A stretch of DNA of 64,000 nt from JBBATK01 sp044228285 (lineage in GTDB: Bacteria; Bacteroidota; Ignavibacteria; Kapaibacteriales; NICIL-2). The translations under genes were made by a program, and so were the position numbers. Positions 27,945 to 38,307 of the stretch are shown here, piece by piece. The notes under the pieces are model-generated. The model was not told the DNA's origin. It saw nothing but the letters and a program-made list of their open reading frames with translations, and searched no databases. The first letter of the stretch is position 1, and each line of letters opens with the position of its first letter. The stretch spans positions 558,001 through 622,000 of the forward strand of contig JBGAVD010000003.1 in assembly GCA_044228285.1 (NCBI GenBank). The letters run 5' to 3'.

Positions 27945-30900
27945 CTACAGTTCCTTCAGCATTTTCAAACGATCCCATTTCTGCAGGAGGTCTGCGTTGG
28001 CGTGAGCCAGGAAGTCAGACGCAACATCTGGGTGATCCTTGCGAATCACATTGAAGCGATTCTCGTTGTAGAGAAAGTCTTCAAGGCCAATACTTGGCTC
28101 TTTAGAATCCAAACTGAAGCGTTTGCCTTTTTCGAGTAGTGGGTTGTAGTGGAAGAGTTGCCAGTAGCCTGACTTCACAGCATTGTCTTGTTGCGATACT
28201 CCGCAGGCCATGTCGTAGCCGTGTGCAATACAGTGACTATAGGCAATAACCAGGGAAGGTCCAGGGAATGCCTCTGCTTCCATGATAGTGCGTACAGTAT
28301 GAGTATCATTTGCACCGAATGCGATCTGTGCAACATAGACGCCTCCATGTGCAATTGCCTGCCATGCAAGATCTTTCTTCGTAGTTGTCTTTCCATTGAT
28401 CGAGAACTTCGCGCTCGCACCAAGTGGTGATGCTTTGGATTTTTGTCCTCCGGTGTTTGAATACACTTCCGTGTCAAGAACGAGAATGTTGACGTTCTCA
28501 CCGGTCGACAACACATGATCCAATCCGCTGAATCCAATGTCATACGCCCATCCATCGCCACCGATGATCCACACTGACTTGCGTTCGAGGAACTCGGCAA
28601 CTTGTAAGAGACGGCTTGCATCTGGATGTGAACTTGCCCTGAGTGCTCGCTTCAGCTCATTCACTTTCTGGCGTTTCTTCTGCACCTCAGAATCTGTTTT
28701 ATCTTCGGTAAGTAGGATGGCATCAGCCAGCTCTTCGCCTACAGCTCCGCGCATACTTTGCAGTAACATACTTGCCATTTCGCGCTTCTTGTCTGTTGCA
28801 AGCTTGATACCCAATCCAAACTCTGCGTTATCTTCAAAAAGTGAGTTCGCCCATGCAGGACCGCTTCCTTCTTTGTTCACTGTCCACGGTGTCGTTGGCA
28901 GGTTACCACCGAAAATGGAACTGCATCCTGTTGCATTCGCAACTATCATGCGATCACCAAAGAGCTGTGTTAGAAGCTTGATGTACGGTGTTTCACCGCA
29001 GCCGCTGCATGCGCCACTAAACTCAAACAGAGGTTCGAGGAACTGCGAGCCTTTTACTGAGCTATGATTGACACGATCGCGATCAAGATCTGGCAGCGAG
29101 AGGAAGTAATCCCAGTTCAGAGCTTCAGGTTCTTTCAGGCCAAGTTGTTCAACCATGTTGAGCGCTTTGTGTCCTTTCTCGGTTTTGCTCTCGATCGGAC
29201 ATACCTCAACGCACAGTCTGCATCCAGTACAATCTTCAACTGACACTTGCAAGGTGTACACCTCTTCGTCGCGTATGAACTCTTTGCCCACGGGTGTGTG
29301 ATACTTGAAGGTCTCTGGAGCATTAGCGAGAAGTGATTTATCATACACTTTGCAGCGAATAGCAGCGTGCGGACAAACCAAGAAACACTTACCGCATTGT
29401 GAGCAGATACTCTCATCCCACACAGGAACTTCATCTGCGATGTTGCGTTTTTCCCATTTGGTTGTGGAACTAGGGAACGTTCCGTCAACAGGGAATGCGC
29501 TTACTGGTAAGGAGTCGCCTTCACCAGCAATGATCTTTCCAAGCACATGCTGTACAAAGTCTGGAGCATTACCATGAATAGCATCTTCACTCTTCTTATC
29601 GCCGAGTGGCAGATTCGTGTAGTCGATCTCGAAGAGGTTCTCCAGTGTTTTGTCGACCGCTTCAAAGTTCTTCTGCACCACCTTCTCGCCCTTACGACCA
29701 TAGGTTTCGGCAATTGCATCTTTAATGCGTTGGATAGCTTCGTCGCGTGGAAGAATACCACTGATAGCAAAGAAACAAGTTTGCAGAATGGTGTTGATGC
29801 GCGATCCCATTTCGGCTTCGCGAGCAACACGTGAAGCGTTGACCACATAGAAGCGTAGCTTCTTGTGTTTAATCTCTTCTTGAATGTTGCGTGGTAGCTC
29901 ATCCCACACGCGTTCTTGCGCGAAAGGGGTATTCAGCAAGAAGACCGCCCCTGGTTCCGCATCTTTAAGTACATCATACTTCTCTAAATAGTTGAAGTGA
30001 TGACACGCAACAAAGTTGGCAGAGTTGATGAGATAGGTGGAGTTGATGGGCTGTTTGCCGAAGCGAAGGTGTGATACGGTCAATGAACCTGACTTCTTTG
30101 AGTCATACACAAAGTAGCCTTGAACGAAGTTATCCGTCGTATCACCAATGATCTTGATCGAGTTCTTGTTGGCACTTACCGTACCGTCTGCTCCCAAGCC
30201 AAAGAAGAGTCCACGGAAAGCATGTTGCTTCTCTAGAGAGAATTGTTTGTCGTAGCTCAGTGAGTGATGTGTAACATCATCATTGATTCCAATGGTAAAG
30301 TGATTCTTTGGATTTGGTGAGTTCATTTCGTTGAAGATCGCCATCACCATTGCAGGGTTGAACTCTTTCGAAGCCAAACCATAGCGTCCACCGATAACGC
30401 GCGGAGCTGGACGTCCAGCATGTCCATTGCGCATTGCATCACCTGCAGGCAAATACTCATGGAGTGCATTAAGAACATCTTGATACAGCGGTTCACCTAT
30501 AGCTCCAGGTTCTTTGCATCGATCAAGCACGGCGACAGTTTTCACGGTGTGAGGCAGTGCCTTCATGAACTGCGCCAGCGGAAATGGACGATAGAGATGA
30601 ATGTTCACAACGCCAACTTTCTCACCCTGTGCATTCAAGTGATCAACTGTCTCACGAACTGCTCCAAGAGCGGAGCCCATGATTACGATGACGCGTTCAG
30701 CGTCTGCTGCACCATGATAGGAAACAAGTTGATAGTGTCGTCCACTCAGCTCAGCAAACTTCTTCATACTCTGCTCAACAAGCTCAGGCACTCTATCGTA
30801 GTAACTGTTCGCTGCTTCACGACTCTGGAAGAACACATCAGGATTCTGCGCTGTGCCACGAATGAAAGGATGCTCTGGATTGAGTGAGCGCCGACGATGA

Positions 30901-31562
30901 GCTGCCACATCCTGATCATCGATCATTGCACGAATGGTCTCATCAGGGATGACCTCAACCATGTTCAGCTCATGTGATGTACGGAAGCCGTCAAAGATGT
31001 TGAGGAAGGGAATGCGTGAGCGAAGCGTTGTGGCAGTAGCAATTAATGCCATGTCCATCGCTTCCTGCGGATTGTTCCCAAACAGCATTGCAAAACCAGA
31101 ACTACGCACAGCCATTACATCACTATGATCTCCAAAGATGGACAGTGCATGCGTAGCCAGAGTACGAGCAGCGATGTGAAACACCGTCGGTGTTAACTCG
31201 CCAGCGATCTTGTACATATTCGGGATCATGAGCAGCAGGCCTTGGGAGGACGTAAAGGTTGAAGACAACGCTCCACCCTGCAGAGCTCCGTGAACTGCAC
31301 CAGCAGCTCCTGCTTCGCTCTGCATCTCCATGATGCGTGGTACCTGTCCGTAAATGTTCTCTACTCCTTCGCCTGACCATTCATCGCAATGCTCGCCCAT
31401 ACCAGAGGAAGGGGTGATAGGATAAATAGCACAGACCTCCGAAGTCTTATACGCAATCCACGACGCCGCTTCATTGCCGTCCATAATCGATAGGTTCTCA
31501 GGCTTGTTCTGCGACGTCGTCGACGCCGCTGCAGCCAGATTCGGATCCAGGTTGCTGTTCAT
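27945..31562 (-). CDS. nifJ: Pyruvate:ferredoxin (flavodoxin) oxidoreductase
   Basis: This 1205-residue single-chain enzyme makes acetyl-CoA and CO2 from pyruvate and passes electrons to ferredoxin or flavodoxin. Domain order matches the family: N-terminal domain (IMDGNEAASWIAYKTSEV, YPITPSSGMGE), domain II, gamma domain, then a two-cluster ferredoxin domain (CSQCGKCFLVCP starting at Cys720 and CTGCRLCVEVCP starting at Cys778), and the TPP domain (CSGCGETPYIKLLTQLFG, GGDGWAYDIGFSGLDH near 1000, DTEVYSNTGGQKSKA). All cluster cysteines are present. The ATG at 31562 has GGGAG seven bases upstream. The gene is monocistronic with a clear terminator. Its presence suggests anaerobic or microaerobic carbon metabolism. 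Confidence 0.98.
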   Translation of the reverse strand: MNSNLDPNLAAAASTTSQNKPENLSIMDGNEAASWIAYKTSEVCAIYPITPSSGMGEHCDEWSGEGVENIYGQVPRIMEMQSEAGAAGAVHGALQGGALSSTFTSSQGLLLMIPNMYKIAGELTPTVFHIAARTLATHALSIFGDHSDVMAVRSSGFAMLFGNNPQEAMDMALIATATTLRSRIPFLNIFDGFRTSHELNMVEVIPDETIRAMIDDQDVAAHRRRSLNPEHPFIRGTAQNPDVFFQSREAANSYYDRVPELVEQSMKKFAELSGRHYQLVSYHGAADAERVIVIMGSALGAVRETVDHLNAQGEKVGVVNIHLYRPFPLAQFMKALPHTVKTVAVLDRCKEPGAIGEPLYQDVLNALHEYLPAGDAMRNGHAGRPAPRVIGGRYGLASKEFNPAMVMAIFNEMNSPNPKNHFTIGINDDVTHHSLSYDKQFSLEKQHAFRGLFFGLGADGTVSANKNSIKIIGDTTDNFVQGYFVYDSKKSGSLTVSHLRFGKQPINSTYLINSANFVACHHFNYLEKYDVLKDAEPGAVFLLNTPFAQERVWDELPRNIQEEIKHKKLRFYVVNASRVAREAEMGSRINTILQTCFFAISGILPRDEAIQRIKDAIAETYGRKGEKVVQKNFEAVDKTLENLFEIDYTNLPLGDKKSEDAIHGNAPDFVQHVLGKIIAGEGDSLPVSAFPVDGTFPSSTTKWEKRNIADEVPVWDESICSQCGKCFLVCPHAAIRCKVYDKSLLANAPETFKYHTPVGKEFIRDEEVYTLQVSVEDCTGCRLCVEVCPIESKTEKGHKALNMVEQLGLKEPEALNWDYFLSLPDLDRDRVNHSSVKGSQFLEPLFEFSGACSGCGETPYIKLLTQLFGDRMIVANATGCSSIFGGNLPTTPWTVNKEGSGPAWANSLFEDNAEFGLGIKLATDKKREMASMLLQSMRGAVGEELADAILLTEDKTDSEVQKKRQKVNELKRALRASSHPDASRLLQVAEFLERKSVWIIGGDGWAYDIGFSGLDHVLSTGENVNILVLDTEVYSNTGGQKSKASPLGASAKFSINGKTTTKKDLAWQAIAHGGVYVAQIAFGANDTHTVRTIMEAEAFPGPSLVIAYSHCIAHGYDMACGVSQQDNAVKSGYWQLFHYNPLLEKGKRFSLDSKEPSIGLEDFLYNENRFNVIRKDHPDVASDFLAHANADLLQKWDRLKMLKEL

Positions 31563-32129
31563 AACATACTCCCGTATAATGCCGTCAATCGTTGTTGTTG
31601 AGTGTCTGCTAATTCAGATAACTAACTCTAAAATACAGCCTGATTCCTATTTTTCCACATAAAAAAGATAATTTTGTCCACTTTTTAACACAGCTTGCTT
31701 TATACTACTCTAAGTTCTTATTTTAGGATTACTTATGCTGACGTTCGTGCAGGTATTCGTAGCACGAAAAAGGTCTCTTCGCGCTCAGTAATCCACTGAG
31801 TAGCCAAGTCATCAGTCTCCTTTTCCGAGACGAGCGGCATTCGCCTGCCGAGGTTTGCAGTGTCTGAGAAGTAAAGGTGTTGGAGCATTGAGTGCACGAG
31901 GTGGTAAAGAACCTGCGTGAAGATCTGCAGTGTGAGGATCTAGTCGTCGAGGAGTGCGCGTGCTGCGAAGCAGCACAGGCGCTGAGGAAGAAGACTCTTA
32001 AAACTCAGTTGAGTAGATCAGCATGCGCCGCACTATCTACATTGAATCTAGTGAACAGAGAACAGAGAACAGAGAACCAAAACAAGAAGGCTTTTGGCGC
32101 TGGCCATGAGTCTTTGTACTTTTGAGCTG
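31563..32129. other. Divergent intergenic region, nifJ and efflux operon promoters
   Basis: The AT-rich segment about 31620-31740 lies upstream of nifJ and includes a 17-base motif (31679-31695) shared with the region past nifJ. From 31750 to 32100 there is no convincing gene. The efflux operon promoter on the plus strand should lie before 32130. A short tandem repeat is at 32053-32077. Confidence 0.45.
32053..32077. repeat. Short tandem repeat, 7-bp unit
   Basis: The unit GAACAGA occurs about 3.6 times in a row, 53 bases before the start of the small metal-efflux-associated gene. Such repeats can change copy number by slippage. Confidence 0.7.
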
Positions 32130-32513
32130 ATGCAGAGAGTATTCTCCATAGTGTTGTTGTGTGTGGTACTAATGGGTCAGACTGAGTTTCATCAGTTCCT
32201 GAAGGTGCCAACTATGCTCGAGCACTTTTTAGAGCACAGAGAGCATCAGCCGCACTTAGGTTTCGCAGAATTTATCAGCATCCATTATGGTTCTGCTGCA
32301 AACGGTCAAGACGACCATGCTTCGCGCGATGCTCAGTTACCATTCAAGAATGCGTTGAGTAGTAGCTTCAGCATTGCAGCTACGAAACCAGAAGCATCAC
32401 TCGATTTGAGTGCTGTGTTTGTTCCAGAGCAATGCTCTGTCATTGTATCCTACGTTGCTCACCTTCCATCTGGCCGCACGGCTGATATCTGGCAACCACC
32501 GCGTCAGTGCTAG
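32130..32513 (+). CDS. Small periplasmic protein of the metal-efflux operon
   Basis: The product has about 127 residues. It starts with a membrane/signal segment (MQRVFSIVLLCVVLMG) followed by EFHQFLKVPTMLEHFLEHRE, several His residues, a LGFAEFISIHYG segment and DAQLPFK. Small proteins of this pattern commonly precede the CusA-type pump in Bacteroidota, so a role in metal binding or pump assembly in the periplasm is inferred. The His-rich stretch could hold a metal ion. The frame opens at 32094; I chose the Met at 32130 that starts the hydrophobic segment. The pump gene begins 152 bases after the stop. Confidence 0.65.
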   Translation: MQRVFSIVLLCVVLMGQTEFHQFLKVPTMLEHFLEHREHQPHLGFAEFISIHYGSAANGQDDHASRDAQLPFKNALSSSFSIAATKPEASLDLSAVFVPEQCSVIVSYVAHLPSGRTADIWQPPRQC

Positions 32514-32664
32514 ACACATGGTAGTGCACACTCCCGCCTACCCATAGCCACGCTTCTCTTTCAATTCCATTGATTCTCACACACGTACACTGCATTTGCA
32601 GTGTAGGCATAGTCTCGTTCTTCTTCGAGAACACAGTCATTGTGTCTATACTATCCCACATTCT

Positions 32665-35600
32665 ATGATACAATCAATCATTCAGTTTTCTATACGGAAC
32701 AAGCTAGTTATTGTCTTAGCTACTATCGGTCTGATTGCCTATGGTAGTTACAGCGTCACGAAGCTGCCCATTGACGCAGTTCCGGATATTACTAACAATC
32801 AGGTGATGGTCATTACGACGTCGCCTTCGCTAGGTGCAGCAGACATCGAACGCGTGTTGACTGTTCCTATTGAGCAGACCACACGAAACATTCCTGGCAT
32901 TATTGAGCAGCGTTCCTTCTCTCGATTCGGCTTGAGTCTGGTGACCATTGTCTTCGACGATGCAACCGACGTCTACTGGGCGCGACAACAAGTAAGCGAG
33001 CGTTTAGTGCAAGTTCAAAGTCAGATACCCGCGGGATTGGGGACGCCTGAGATGGGTCCTGTGACCACAGGTCTTGGCGAGATCTTTCAGTACGTTGTCA
33101 AAGCCAAGCGCGGCTATGAATCTCGGTATGATGCATTGGAGCTCCGTAGTATTCAAGATTGGGTTGTGCGACGTCAGCTACTCGGAACCGAGGGTGTTGC
33201 AGACGTTAGCTCGTTTGGAGGAAAGCTCAAGCAGTATGAAATCAGCTTAGATGTAGAGAAGCTGCGATCGCATAATCTGAGCATGAACGATGTCTTCACT
33301 GCTCTCGAACAGAACAATCAGAACACTGGTGGAGCATACATCGAGAAAGGTCCGATGGTGCTCAGCATTCGGAGTGAAGGTTTAGTGAGTTCTGTCTCAG
33401 ACATCGAAGAGATAGCAGTCAGTCACTTAGACGACGCCTCTCCTATTCTCATTCGTGACGTCGCCACTGTTGGATTCGGCAGTGCCACGCGTTATGGTGC
33501 CATGACCTATAATGACAAAGGCGAAGTAGCCGGTGGGGTTGTCATGATGCTCAAGGGAGCAAACTCCTCGCAGGTGATACGCAATGTGAAGACAAAGATC
33601 GAATCTATTCAGAAGTCACTCCCTGAGGGAGTGGAGATTGAAGCATTTCTCGATCGAACCAAAATGGTGAACAATGCTCTCACGACCGTTGTCACCAATC
33701 TCAGTGAAGGCGCGCTTATTGTGATTTTCATACTCGTACTCTTCCTTGGAAATCTGCGCGCTGGAATTCTTGTAGCCTCAGTCATTCCACTCTCCATGCT
33801 CTTTGCGGTAATCATGATGAATGCAACTGGAGTGAGTGGGAACCTCATGAGTTTGGGTGCACTGGACTTTGGACTCATTGTTGATGGAACGGTGATTATT
33901 GTGGAAGCGATCCTGCACCGTTTGCATCACAACAAACATGTTGTCGGCTTAACCGAAGTCGACCAAGACACCATGGATGCTGAAGTTGAGCATTCCACGG
34001 GCAAGATCATGAAGTCTGCAGTATTCGGTCAGCTCATCATCCTCATCGTGTACCTGCCCTTCTTTGTTCTTGAAGGGATTGAAGGAAAGATGTTTAAGCC
34101 TATGGCGCAGACAGTGTCGTTCGCCATCATTGGAGCATTCATTCTCTCGGTCACCTATGTACCAATGATGAGTTCGCTGGTGCTCAGTAAGAAGGTTGAA
34201 ATGAGGAAGACCTTTGCCGACATCATGATGAGTCGTATCCATGCATTCTTCGAACCACAACTACTTTTCATTCTCCGTTTTCCACGCAGTGTCATTGCCT
34301 CTTCACTTGTTGCGTTTGTTGTCTCCGTCATTGTTCTTGCAAACCTTGGCAGCGAGTTTATTCCAAAGCTGGAAGAAGGCGACTTTGCAGTCGATACACG
34401 CGTGCTCACTGGTTCTTCGCTTAGCACGACGATCCAATCGACGCAGCAAACAGCTAGCATACTTCTCAAGCGCTTTCCTGAAGTGCAGAAGGTTGTCACC
34501 AAGATTGGGAGCGGTGAAATCCCAACCGATCCCATGCCAATTGAAGCATCTGATATGATGGTTATTCTCAAACCAAAGAATGAGTGGACATCTGCTCACA
34601 GCTTTGATGAGCTCGCAGAGAAGATGAGCGCGGCGGTCTCAGAGATACCTGGCGTAAGCACAGGCTTTCAGTTTCCGGTACAGATGCGGTTCAATGAGTT
34701 GATGACGGGTTCTCGGCAAGATGTGGTGTGTAAGATCTTCGGTGATGATCTCGACAGTTTAGCTTCGCTTGCCACACGTGTTGGAGCTATTGCTTCTTCA
34801 ATTGATGGAGCATGTGATCTCTATGTAGAGAGCGTAGCGGGTTTACCGCAGATTGTCGTACGATACAATCGTGCTGCGCTGGCTCAGTACGGCATCAGTG
34901 TTCAGGATGTAAACCGATGCATAGAGGCTGGCTTTGCTGGTGCCACTGCTGGACAAGTCTTCGAGAATGAAAGGCGCTTCGATCTCACGATACGTCTTGA
35001 TCAAACAAAGCGACGCGACATAGAAGATGTACGAGATCTCATCGTAGAGTCATCGCGAGGTGAGCACATACCTTTGCGTCAGGTAGCAGACGTTCGTCTG
35101 ACTGTAGGACCCAACCAGATTCAACGCGAGGATGCACAGCGTCGCATAACCGTTGGCTTTAACGTGCGTGAGCGAGATGTGCAATCTGTTGTGAATGATC
35201 TGCAAGCCAAGATCAATAGTCAAGTTCGATTTCCGTCCGGCTACAGCATTCGCTATGGCGGACAGTTCGAGAATCTCGTAGCAGCGACTAACCGACTCTC
35301 CTTCAGCGTTCCCGTTTCACTCTTGCTCATCTTCCTTCTTCTCTACTTCGCCTTCAACTCGATCAAGCAAGGATTATTGATTTACTCTGCCATTCCACTA
35401 GCTGCTATTGGTGGTATCATTTCACTCTGGATAAGTGGAATGCCTTTCTCAATCTCTGCCGCCATTGGTTTCATTGCACTCTTTGGCGTGGCAGTGCTCA
35501 ACGGCATCGTCCTCATCTCAGAGTTCAATCTGCTGAAGAAGAATGGCGTTACGGATGTGCATCATCGTATTGTACAAGGCACACGAATTCTCTTGCGTCC

Positions 35601-37059
35601 AATACTCATGACCGCGGCTGTCGCCTCGTTCGGATTCCTACCTATGGCTATCAGTCAGGGGGCAGGTGCTGAGGTGCAGAGACCTTTAGCGACGGTTGTT
35701 ATCGGTGGACTTATCACGGCAACACTCCTCACACTCTGGGTACTGCCCGCCTTGTACTTGTTGTTTGAGACGAACGAGAAGAGTGCTGCACCGCGTCCAT
35801 TCGGTTTTATACGACCTAGAAAGAAAGGACATCGTCCACCGCCTGCAGCGATCTTGATTCTTGCATGTGTTCTAGGTGGTGGCACAATGTCAGCTCAAGA
35901 GATTTCTCTTCATGCAGCGCTTGACAGCGCTGCAGCTCACAACCTTGGTTTGCGTGCTGCAGAGTTAGAGCACCGCTCTGTTGTTGCTGCCAAGGCAACC
36001 GCATGGAGCATTCCACCAACGACGTTTAGCTCAGAGTTTGGACAGATCAATGGAGATCAGCGAGACAACAAGTGGAGTATCGTTCAGTCCTTCGAACTAC
36101 CCTTTGTCTACTCCAGTGAGTCACAGCTACGCGAAACCGAGATCAACCTCTCGTCGCAACGCTTACGAAACACTGGTCTGGAACTCAGCATGCAGGTGCA
36201 ACGAAGTTTCTATCGCATGCGCGTACTGTTAGAACGCGAGCGCTTGTTAGCGCAGTCCGATACACTCTATGCGTCTATTGCTCGAGTTCAGAGTGAGCGA
36301 TTGACATCTGGCGACAACAGTGCGCTTGAAGCCACAACGGCAGCAAGTCAGCACGCGCACATTCGTCAATTGCAAAGACTCAACAGGGCAGAGTTAATGG
36401 AAGAGCAGTTAGCTTTCTCTCAGCATTTACACAGTTCCACCCTTTGGTTACCAGATTCTGGCTCAGCAGCTATGGCAGACCCCATGCTCAACGCGACGGC
36501 ACAATTGGACAAGCATCCCAGTGTACGAATCAGAGAGCTTCAAACAGAGAGCGCAAGGGCGGATCGCTCCCTCCAAGCATCAAAGTTCTTTCCGCAGCTT
36601 TCACTGGGTTATACTAGTCAGAGTTTTGTCGGTTCAACGAAATCAGGCAGCTCACAGGTGTATGGAGCATCAGACCGCTTTCAGTCCTTCGCTCTTGGAC
36701 TCAACCTACCTCTCTTCTTCGTTGCACCCACTGCCCGCAAAGAAGTAGCAGATTGGAAGCTCCTCGCGGCTGAAACAGAGCTCACAAGCGCTCAGCAATC
36801 GGTACGGAGTGAATGGCAACGTCAGAGTGTACGACTTCTTTCCGCGCGTGAGCATTTGCAATACTATCAGCAAACAGCACTCGCTCAGGCACAGGAACTC
36901 AGCAAGCATGCACAGCGATCCTACTCACTCGGCGAGATCAATCTCGTGGAGTTCTTGCTTTTACAACAGCAAGCGCTCAATACACAATTGGACTACCTAC
37001 ACGCTCTTGAAGCATGGAACACTGCAGTACTAGAACTCACACCTTTCCTATTGAAATAA
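32665..37059 (+). CDS. cusA: CusA/CzcA-type metal-efflux RND pump fused to a TolC-like outer-membrane factor
   Basis: The product has 1464 residues. Residues 1-1040 are a heavy-metal RND pump: an N-terminal helix (FSIRNKLVIVLATIGLIAYG), DAVPDITNNQVMV, the transmembrane proton-relay segment LDFGLIVDGTVIIVE (Asp401 and Asp407) and a second transmembrane set (SIKQGLLIYSAIPLAAIGG). Residues about 1060-1075 look like a leftover signal segment (AILILACVLGGGTMSAQ). Residues 1075-1464 are an outer-membrane-factor-like part with long helices (ISLHAALDSAAAHNLGLRAAELE, then the second repeat). Separate CusC/CzcC is therefore not needed. The frame opens at 32596; I chose the Met at 32665 because it starts the usual pump N-terminus. 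The adaptor gene follows four bases after the stop. Metal specificity (Cu/Ag or Co/Zn/Cd) cannot be read. Confidence 0.94.
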   Translation: MIQSIIQFSIRNKLVIVLATIGLIAYGSYSVTKLPIDAVPDITNNQVMVITTSPSLGAADIERVLTVPIEQTTRNIPGIIEQRSFSRFGLSLVTIVFDDATDVYWARQQVSERLVQVQSQIPAGLGTPEMGPVTTGLGEIFQYVVKAKRGYESRYDALELRSIQDWVVRRQLLGTEGVADVSSFGGKLKQYEISLDVEKLRSHNLSMNDVFTALEQNNQNTGGAYIEKGPMVLSIRSEGLVSSVSDIEEIAVSHLDDASPILIRDVATVGFGSATRYGAMTYNDKGEVAGGVVMMLKGANSSQVIRNVKTKIESIQKSLPEGVEIEAFLDRTKMVNNALTTVVTNLSEGALIVIFILVLFLGNLRAGILVASVIPLSMLFAVIMMNATGVSGNLMSLGALDFGLIVDGTVIIVEAILHRLHHNKHVVGLTEVDQDTMDAEVEHSTGKIMKSAVFGQLIILIVYLPFFVLEGIEGKMFKPMAQTVSFAIIGAFILSVTYVPMMSSLVLSKKVEMRKTFADIMMSRIHAFFEPQLLFILRFPRSVIASSLVAFVVSVIVLANLGSEFIPKLEEGDFAVDTRVLTGSSLSTTIQSTQQTASILLKRFPEVQKVVTKIGSGEIPTDPMPIEASDMMVILKPKNEWTSAHSFDELAEKMSAAVSEIPGVSTGFQFPVQMRFNELMTGSRQDVVCKIFGDDLDSLASLATRVGAIASSIDGACDLYVESVAGLPQIVVRYNRAALAQYGISVQDVNRCIEAGFAGATAGQVFENERRFDLTIRLDQTKRRDIEDVRDLIVESSRGEHIPLRQVADVRLTVGPNQIQREDAQRRITVGFNVRERDVQSVVNDLQAKINSQVRFPSGYSIRYGGQFENLVAATNRLSFSVPVSLLLIFLLLYFAFNSIKQGLLIYSAIPLAAIGGIISLWISGMPFSISAAIGFIALFGVAVLNGIVLISEFNLLKKNGVTDVHHRIVQGTRILLRPILMTAAVASFGFLPMAISQGAGAEVQRPLATVVIGGLITATLLTLWVLPALYLLFETNEKSAAPRPFGFIRPRKKGHRPPPAAILILACVLGGGTMSAQEISLHAALDSAAAHNLGLRAAELEHRSVVAAKATAWSIPPTTFSSEFGQINGDQRDNKWSIVQSFELPFVYSSESQLRETEINLSSQRLRNTGLELSMQVQRSFYRMRVLLERERLLAQSDTLYASIARVQSERLTSGDNSALEATTAASQHAHIRQLQRLNRAELMEEQLAFSQHLHSSTLWLPDSGSAAMADPMLNATAQLDKHPSVRIRELQTESARADRSLQASKFFPQLSLGYTSQSFVGSTKSGSSQVYGASDRFQSFALGLNLPLFFVAPTARKEVADWKLLAAETELTSAQQSVRSEWQRQSVRLLSAREHLQYYQQTALAQAQELSKHAQRSYSLGEINLVEFLLLQQQALNTQLDYLHALEAWNTAVLELTPFLLK

Positions 37060-37063
37060 GATT

Positions 37064-38239
37064 ATGAAGACCATACAGAAAGCAACAGTGTACTATACAA
37101 AGCTCGGTTTCTACCTCTGCGCGACACTCCTCCTGAGCATAGGGCTCAGTTCCTGCAAACCATCAACACCTGAACCACATGCCGAAGCAAAGTCGGCGGT
37201 TGAAAAGGATGTCGTGCAGCTCAGCGAAGCTCAAGCAGTACAATGCAAGGTTGAGCTTGCTGCGGCAACGCGACAAGACATCTACAGTACCATGAAAGCC
37301 ACAGGCGTCATCGACGTACCACCGCAAAACCTCATTAGCATCAGCGCTGCAATGGGTGGCTACCTCAGCTCAACCCATCTCCTACCTGGAATGCGTGTCA
37401 GCAAAGGACAAGTCATTGCGACAATGGAAGATCAATCCTACGTGCAGTTGCAGCAAGACTACCTTGTAGCACAGTCGCGCGTAGAGCTCTTAGGCAAAGA
37501 CTACGAACGACAGAAGAGTCTGAATCAAAGCAAGTCTGCCTCAGACAAAAGTTTTGAACAAGTACGCTCTGACTATCAAACAGCGCAGGTCAATGTTCGT
37601 GCGCTCTCAGAGAAGCTCAAGCTCATCAACGTCAATCCAGACAAACTCCAAGCTGACAACATCAGTCGTTCAATACGCATCCTCTCGCCCATCAACGGCT
37701 ACGTCTCCGAGGTCAACGTCAACATTGGTGCGTACGTAAACCCCTCAACCGTCCTCTTCGAACTCGTCAACCCCAGCGACCTCCATCTCGCCCTCAACGT
37801 CTTCGAGAAAGATCTACCCTTCATTAACGTTGGACAATCAGTGAAAGCACATCTCACTGCAGACCCAGATCGCACCTTTGAAGCAGAGGTCATTCTCGTA
37901 GGAAAGAAACTCAGTGAGCAACGAGTAGCCACCGTCCACTGTCACTTCCGCTCCACCGACCGTGAAATGTTACCAGGCATGTTCGTGAGTGCTGAGATAC
38001 AAACAAAGAAACCTCAGGTTGTCTGCGTAACAGAAGATGCAATCGTCCGCTCAAAAGAAAACGAGTACGTCTTCATAGAACTGAGCAACAGACAGTATCG
38101 TCGCTGCAAAATCCAACGAGGCACAACAAACAATGGCCTCGTCGAGATCCTCAATGACGGCGAGAACCTCACGCAGAAGAAAGTCGTAACAAAAAATGCT
38201 TGGTCGCTATTGATGGCAATGGAAAACACAACAGAGTAA
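37064..38239 (+). CDS. cusB: RND periplasmic adaptor (CusB/CzcB-type) lipoprotein
   Basis: The product has 391 residues. The signal peptide ends in LSSC, a lipobox, so Cys31 should be lipidated. The biotinyl-lipoyl-like part is visible in MGGYLSSTHLLPGMRVSKGQ, then a helical hairpin (about 140-200), the second half ILSPINGYVSEVNVNIGAYV, and barrel and proximal domains (FEAEVILVGKKLSEQ...VHCHFRSTDREMLPGMFVSA). It bridges the inner-membrane pump and the outer-membrane part of the fused CusA-CusC protein. It follows the pump gene after four bases and ends before a strong terminator at 38276-38307. Confidence 0.93.
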   Translation: MKTIQKATVYYTKLGFYLCATLLLSIGLSSCKPSTPEPHAEAKSAVEKDVVQLSEAQAVQCKVELAAATRQDIYSTMKATGVIDVPPQNLISISAAMGGYLSSTHLLPGMRVSKGQVIATMEDQSYVQLQQDYLVAQSRVELLGKDYERQKSLNQSKSASDKSFEQVRSDYQTAQVNVRALSEKLKLINVNPDKLQADNISRSIRILSPINGYVSEVNVNIGAYVNPSTVLFELVNPSDLHLALNVFEKDLPFINVGQSVKAHLTADPDRTFEAEVILVGKKLSEQRVATVHCHFRSTDREMLPGMFVSAEIQTKKPQVVCVTEDAIVRSKENEYVFIELSNRQYRRCKIQRGTTNNGLVEILNDGENLTQKKVVTKNAWSLLMAMENTTE

Positions 38240-38275
38240 GTCCTGGCTTCACAAACACGATGAGTGATCGATTCC

Positions 38276-38307
38276 GGGTCTCGATATAAAAGTCGAGACC
38301 CTTTTTT
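38276..38307 (+). terminator. Terminator of the metal-efflux operon
   Basis: GGGTCTCGA, an eight-base loop, TCGAGACCC and six T: a classic rho-independent terminator 37 bases past the adaptor stop. Confidence 0.92.
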
